A DNA stretch of 64,000 nt from Streptomyces sp. SDr-06 (GTDB lineage Bacteria; Actinomycetota; Actinomycetes; Streptomycetales; Streptomycetaceae). The stretch lies in contig NZ_QOLA01000008.1 in the NCBI RefSeq assembly GCF_003324565.1, positions 220,556-284,555 of the forward strand. The letters are read 5' to 3'. The notes under the pieces are model-generated. The model saw nothing but the letters and a program-made list of their open reading frames with translations, did no database searches and was not told the origin of the DNA. Positions 61,241 through 64,000 of this stretch are shown in pieces. Position 1 is the first letter of the stretch. Every line of letters begins with the position of its first letter. Position numbers and translations under genes: made by a program.

Positions 61241-62911
61241 TCACTCTCCGGACAGCACCGCCTGAGCGGCCTTGCGCGCGTCCTCCGCGGTGTCGGCGGC
61301 ACGCGCCGCGGACGCCGCGCGCTCGCACTGGGCCAGCGTGTACTTCGCCAGCGTCGCCCGCACATAAGGAATGGACGCCGCACCCATCGAGAGGCTGGTG
61401 ACACCCAGACCGGTCAGGACACAGGCCAGCAGTGGATCGGAGGCAGCCTCGCCACACACACCACAGCTCTTGCCCTCGGCCTTGGCGGCCTCGGCGGACA
61501 GCGAGATCAGGTCGAGCAGCGCGGGCTGCCACGGGTCCTGGAGCCGGGACACCGCGCCCACCTGCCGGTCGGCGGCGAAGGCGTACTGCGCGAGGTCGTT
61601 GGTGCCCAGCGACAGGAACTCGACCTCCTGCAGGATCGAGCGGGCCCGCAGCGCGGCGGAGGGAATCTCCACCATCGCGCCGAACTTCGCCTGCAGCCCG
61701 GCCTCCCGGCACGCGTCGGCGAAGGCCTTCGCGTCCGTACGGTCGGCCACCATCGGCGCCATGACCTCCAGGTACACGGGCAGACCCGCGGCGGCCTTGG
61801 CCAGCGCGGTCAACTGCGTGCGCAGCACCTCGGGGTGGTCCAGCAGCGAGCGCAGACCGCGCACGCCGAGCGCCGGGTTCGGCTCGTCGGCCGGGGTCAG
61901 GAAGTCGAGCGGCTTGTCGGCGCCCGCGTCCAGCACCCGCACCACGACGCGCCCCTCGGGGAACGCCTCCAGAACCTTGCGGTACGCCTCGACCTGCTTC
62001 TCCTCCGACGGCGCCTTGGCGGAGTCGTCGAGGAAGAGGAACTCGGTACGGAACAGACCGACGCCCTCGGCGCCCGCCTCCACGGCGGCCGGAACGTCGG
62101 CGGGACCGCCGACGTTGGCCAGCAGCGGAACCTTGTGGCCGTCCGACGTGGCGCCGGGACCGGACGAGGCGGACAGCGCCGCCCTGCGCTCGGCGGCGGC
62201 CCGCTCGAGCTCGGCCTGCTTCTCCGCACTCGGGTCCACGAAGATCTCGCCCGTGCTGCCGTCCACGGCGACGAGCGTGCCCTCGGCCAGCTCACCGGCG
62301 CCCGGCAGGGCCACGATCGCGGGAACACCGAGCGCCCGCGCCAGGATGGCGCTGTGGCTGGTCGGCCCGCCCTCCTCGGTCACGAAGCCGAGCACCAGCG
62401 CCGGGTCGAGCAGCGCCGTGTCGGCGGGCGCGAGGTCCCGCGCGATGAGCACGTACGGCTCGTCGCTGTCCGGCACACCCGGCATCGGCACGCCGAGCAG
62501 ACGCGCCACGATCCGGTTCCGCACGTCGTCGAGGTCGGCGACGCGTCCCGCCATGTACTCACCGGCACCCGCGAGCAGCTCGCGGTAGTGCGAGAACGCG
62601 TCGTACACGGCGCGCTCGGCGGTGCTGCCGACGACGATGCGCCGGTCGACGTCGGACATCAGCTCCGGGTCCTGGGCGATCATCGCCTGGGCCTCGAGCA
62701 CGGCCTGCGCCTCACCGCCGGCCAGATTGCCACGCGCCATCAGGTCGGCCGCCACAGCTTCCACCGCCTGGCGAGCGCGCCCCTGTTCGCGCTCGTGCTC
62801 CGACGCCGGAATCTGCTTGGCAGGCGGTTCCAGGACCGCCGTGCCCATGTGCCGTACCTCGCCGATCGCCACACCGTGGCTCACGCCGACGCCTCGCAGC
62901 GTTGTCTCCAT
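61241..62911 (-). CDS. ptsI: Phosphoenolpyruvate-protein phosphotransferase (EI)
   Basis: 556 residues. GGPTSHSAILARALGVPAIV holds the phosphorylated His; VGLFRTEFLFLD and the C-terminal FGAMVEIPSAAL and LGTNDLAQYAFAADR supply the PEP-binding residues, with CGVCGEAA the active Cys. EI takes phosphate from PEP to HPr. ATG with GGAG upstream, 81 bp after crr. No ptsH gene is in the window, as in Streptomyces, where it is elsewhere. Confidence 0.96.
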   Translation of the reverse strand: METTLRGVGVSHGVAIGEVRHMGTAVLEPPAKQIPASEHEREQGRARQAVEAVAADLMARGNLAGGEAQAVLEAQAMIAQDPELMSDVDRRIVVGSTAERAVYDAFSHYRELLAGAGEYMAGRVADLDDVRNRIVARLLGVPMPGVPDSDEPYVLIARDLAPADTALLDPALVLGFVTEEGGPTSHSAILARALGVPAIVALPGAGELAEGTLVAVDGSTGEIFVDPSAEKQAELERAAAERRAALSASSGPGATSDGHKVPLLANVGGPADVPAAVEAGAEGVGLFRTEFLFLDDSAKAPSEEKQVEAYRKVLEAFPEGRVVVRVLDAGADKPLDFLTPADEPNPALGVRGLRSLLDHPEVLRTQLTALAKAAAGLPVYLEVMAPMVADRTDAKAFADACREAGLQAKFGAMVEIPSAALRARSILQEVEFLSLGTNDLAQYAFAADRQVGAVSRLQDPWQPALLDLISLSAEAAKAEGKSCGVCGEAASDPLLACVLTGLGVTSLSMGAASIPYVRATLAKYTLAQCERAASAARAADTAEDARKAAQAVLSGE

Positions 62912-62992
62912 CTCACCCGTCTCCGATAGTCGCGGCGGTCTCGGCCGCCGCCGTTGTGGTCCGTCCAGCGCGCCGTCGCGGCGGCGCGGGCG

Positions 62993-63442
62993 TCACTGCC
63001 AGCTGAACAGCGCGTCGCCGGCCTTGACGTCACCGCTGTCGACGACACCGGCGAGGGAGTCAGTGGTGGCCTCGAGAGCCACGATGGGACAAATGGGGGA
63101 CTTGCCGGCGGCCTCGACGGCGGCCGGGTCCCAGCGCACGACCTCCTGGCCGCGCGTCACGGTGTCGCCCTTGTTGACGAGGAGCTCGAAGCCCTCGCCG
63201 TTGAGCTGAACGGTGTCGATTCCGAGGTGCGTCAGCACACCGTGGCCCTCGTCGTCGACGACGACGAAGGCGTGCGGGTGCAGGGACACAACGACGCCGT
63301 CCACGGGCGCCACGGCCGCCGACGGCTCACGTACGGGATCAATAGCGGTACCGGGGCCCACCATCGCGCCGGAGAAGACGGGGTCGGGCACTGCAGCGAG
63401 CCCGATGGCCTGTCCGGCAAGTGGGGACGTCACGCTAGTCAT
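62993..63442 (-). CDS. crr: PTS glucose-type IIA component (Crr)
   Basis: 149 residues. FSGAMVGPGTAIDP and VLTHLGIDTVQLNGEGF (phosphorylated His) are the EIIA-Glc signatures; GDTVTRGQEVV follows. Accepts phosphate from HPr and feeds sugar IIBC components, including the N-acetylglucosamine permease. ATG with GGGAGG upstream. Crr-ptsI order is that of Streptomyces. Confidence 0.96.
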   Translation of the reverse strand: MTSVTSPLAGQAIGLAAVPDPVFSGAMVGPGTAIDPVREPSAAVAPVDGVVVSLHPHAFVVVDDEGHGVLTHLGIDTVQLNGEGFELLVNKGDTVTRGQEVVRWDPAAVEAAGKSPICPIVALEATTDSLAGVVDSGDVKAGDALFSWQ

Positions 63443-64000
63443 GGGGAGCCTCCCAGGGGCGGAGCTTCAAGTGTCGCCGTCACTACCTGTCCTGGACGGC
63501 GTACTGTTCAGAAGGGTAAGTCATAAGAAGTCCCAGTTCCGCACGACAGGTGACGGTTGGCGGACCTAGGTGCACACCGGAAACGATTTGCCTCAACTCC
63601 CGGCGGCCTGTACTGTCGTACTCCTGCCTGACCCCATCACAACACTGTGATTCGGCGGTCGGCGGCGCCTACCAAGTCCCGATCCTAACCTGGATTTCTG
63701 ACTCTGCATGCTGCGGAGACGGTGGTCAGGAAGACGGAAAAGACTTGCTAGAGTCTGAATCGCCGGAAAGCCGATAAGGTCGGAAAGCGAAATGCCCGCT
63801 CCAGCGGGTGGCGGAAACAAGAAATTGGGTCTGCTAAGCTGGAAACACGAAATGCCGAAGGGAAGCGCCCGGAGAAAGCCCGTGAGGGTGAGTACGAAGG
63901 AAGCGTCCGTTCCTTGAGAACTCAACAGCGTGCCAAAAGTCAACGCCAGATTGACAACCCCGTCCACTTCGGTGGATCGAGGTTCCTTTGAAAAGTCCTG
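63443..64000 (+). promoter_or_regulatory. rRNA operon promoter and leader region (16S gene beyond the edge)
   Basis: 558 bp without a protein gene. From about 63700 the sequence is AT-richer and has rrn-leader features: possible -10 boxes TAGAGT (63749-63754), TAAGGT (63775-63780) and TAAGCT (63835-63840), the palindrome TTGAGAACTCAA (63914-63925) as a boxA-like antitermination element, then AGCGTGCCAAAAGTCAACGC. It closely resembles, by memory, the 5' leader of Streptomyces rrn operons; the 16S gene would begin within a few hundred bases right of the window. The left part also holds the crr promoter on the minus strand. Confidence 0.8.

Noticed and set aside
63470..63520. A DasR site upstream of crr
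   Set aside because: Only one half (ACAGGT) is readable on the minus strand; the second half does not match.

Overview
The window is a very GC-rich, gene-dense stretch of a Streptomyces-type actinobacterial chromosome. The evidence is GTG starts and GTGA/ATGA stop-start overlaps in most operons, rbpA with a SigR-type promoter, FxsA next to a polyprenol-phosphate mannosyltransferase, a Cvn conservon, a crr-ptsI pair, a chitinase with a DasR-like promoter site, and, at the right edge, the leader of a ribosomal RNA operon. It looks like core chromosome: I see no phage, integrase, transposase, tRNA or CRISPR array.

Layout. 1-6 kb: truncated C39-like peptidase, a small membrane protein, a three-gene DUF6230/DUF6114/membrane operon divergent from a TetR regulator, and a secreted GH18 chitinase. 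6-14 kb: acyl-CoA dehydrogenase, a repeat-rich intergenic block, an uncharacterised protein paired with an APH-like phosphotransferase, an Lrp/AsnC regulator and a YtcJ-like amidohydrolase. 14-23 kb: mannosyltransferase, fxsA, rbpA, an Atg22-like MFS protein, a glycerophosphodiesterase, YczE with a divergent MocR regulator, and an FtsK-like ATPase with a degenerate P-loop. 23-28.6 kb: ankyrin protein, a poly-cysteine mini-ORF, then HEAT-repeat protein, two GT4 glycosyltransferases and an SGNH hydrolase. 28.5-33.9 kb: a 5-oxoproline utilisation operon (MFS, DUF1445, pxpA, pxpB, pxpC) divergent from a GntR/FCD regulator.

34-41.3 kb: the most interesting locus, a three-gene set with the size order and architecture of an SMC-type complex of the MksFEB/JetABC class (kleisin-like 508 aa, small winged-helix/Kite-like 301 aa, 1537-aa coiled-coil ATPase). 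No JetD-type nuclease is visible beside it, and a non-coding repeat lies between its first two genes. 41.3-46.5 kb: a small membrane protein and the conservon cvnABCD. 46.5-48.8 kb: glpF-glpK. 49-51.3 kb: DUF35 protein plus lipid-transfer thiolase under a 23-bp palindrome, and a DUF962 protein. 51.4-60.2 kb: VanX-like dipeptidase, NUDIX hydrolase, GH31 glycosidase, acetoacetate-CoA ligase, and a second MocR regulator divergent from an MFS gene. 60.2-64 kb: a conserved hypothetical gene, ptsI-crr, and the rRNA leader running off the right edge.

How it fits together: much of the content is catabolic (chitin/PTS, glycerol, 5-oxoproline, acyl-CoA and acetoacetate) with local regulators beside the genes they probably control. 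Several operators and promoters can be read directly: SigR at rbpA, a DasR-like site at the chitinase, a palindrome between the pxp operon and GntR, and related CTGACG-type palindromes at two lipid-type operons. Function assignments come from motifs and remembered family features; no database search was possible.
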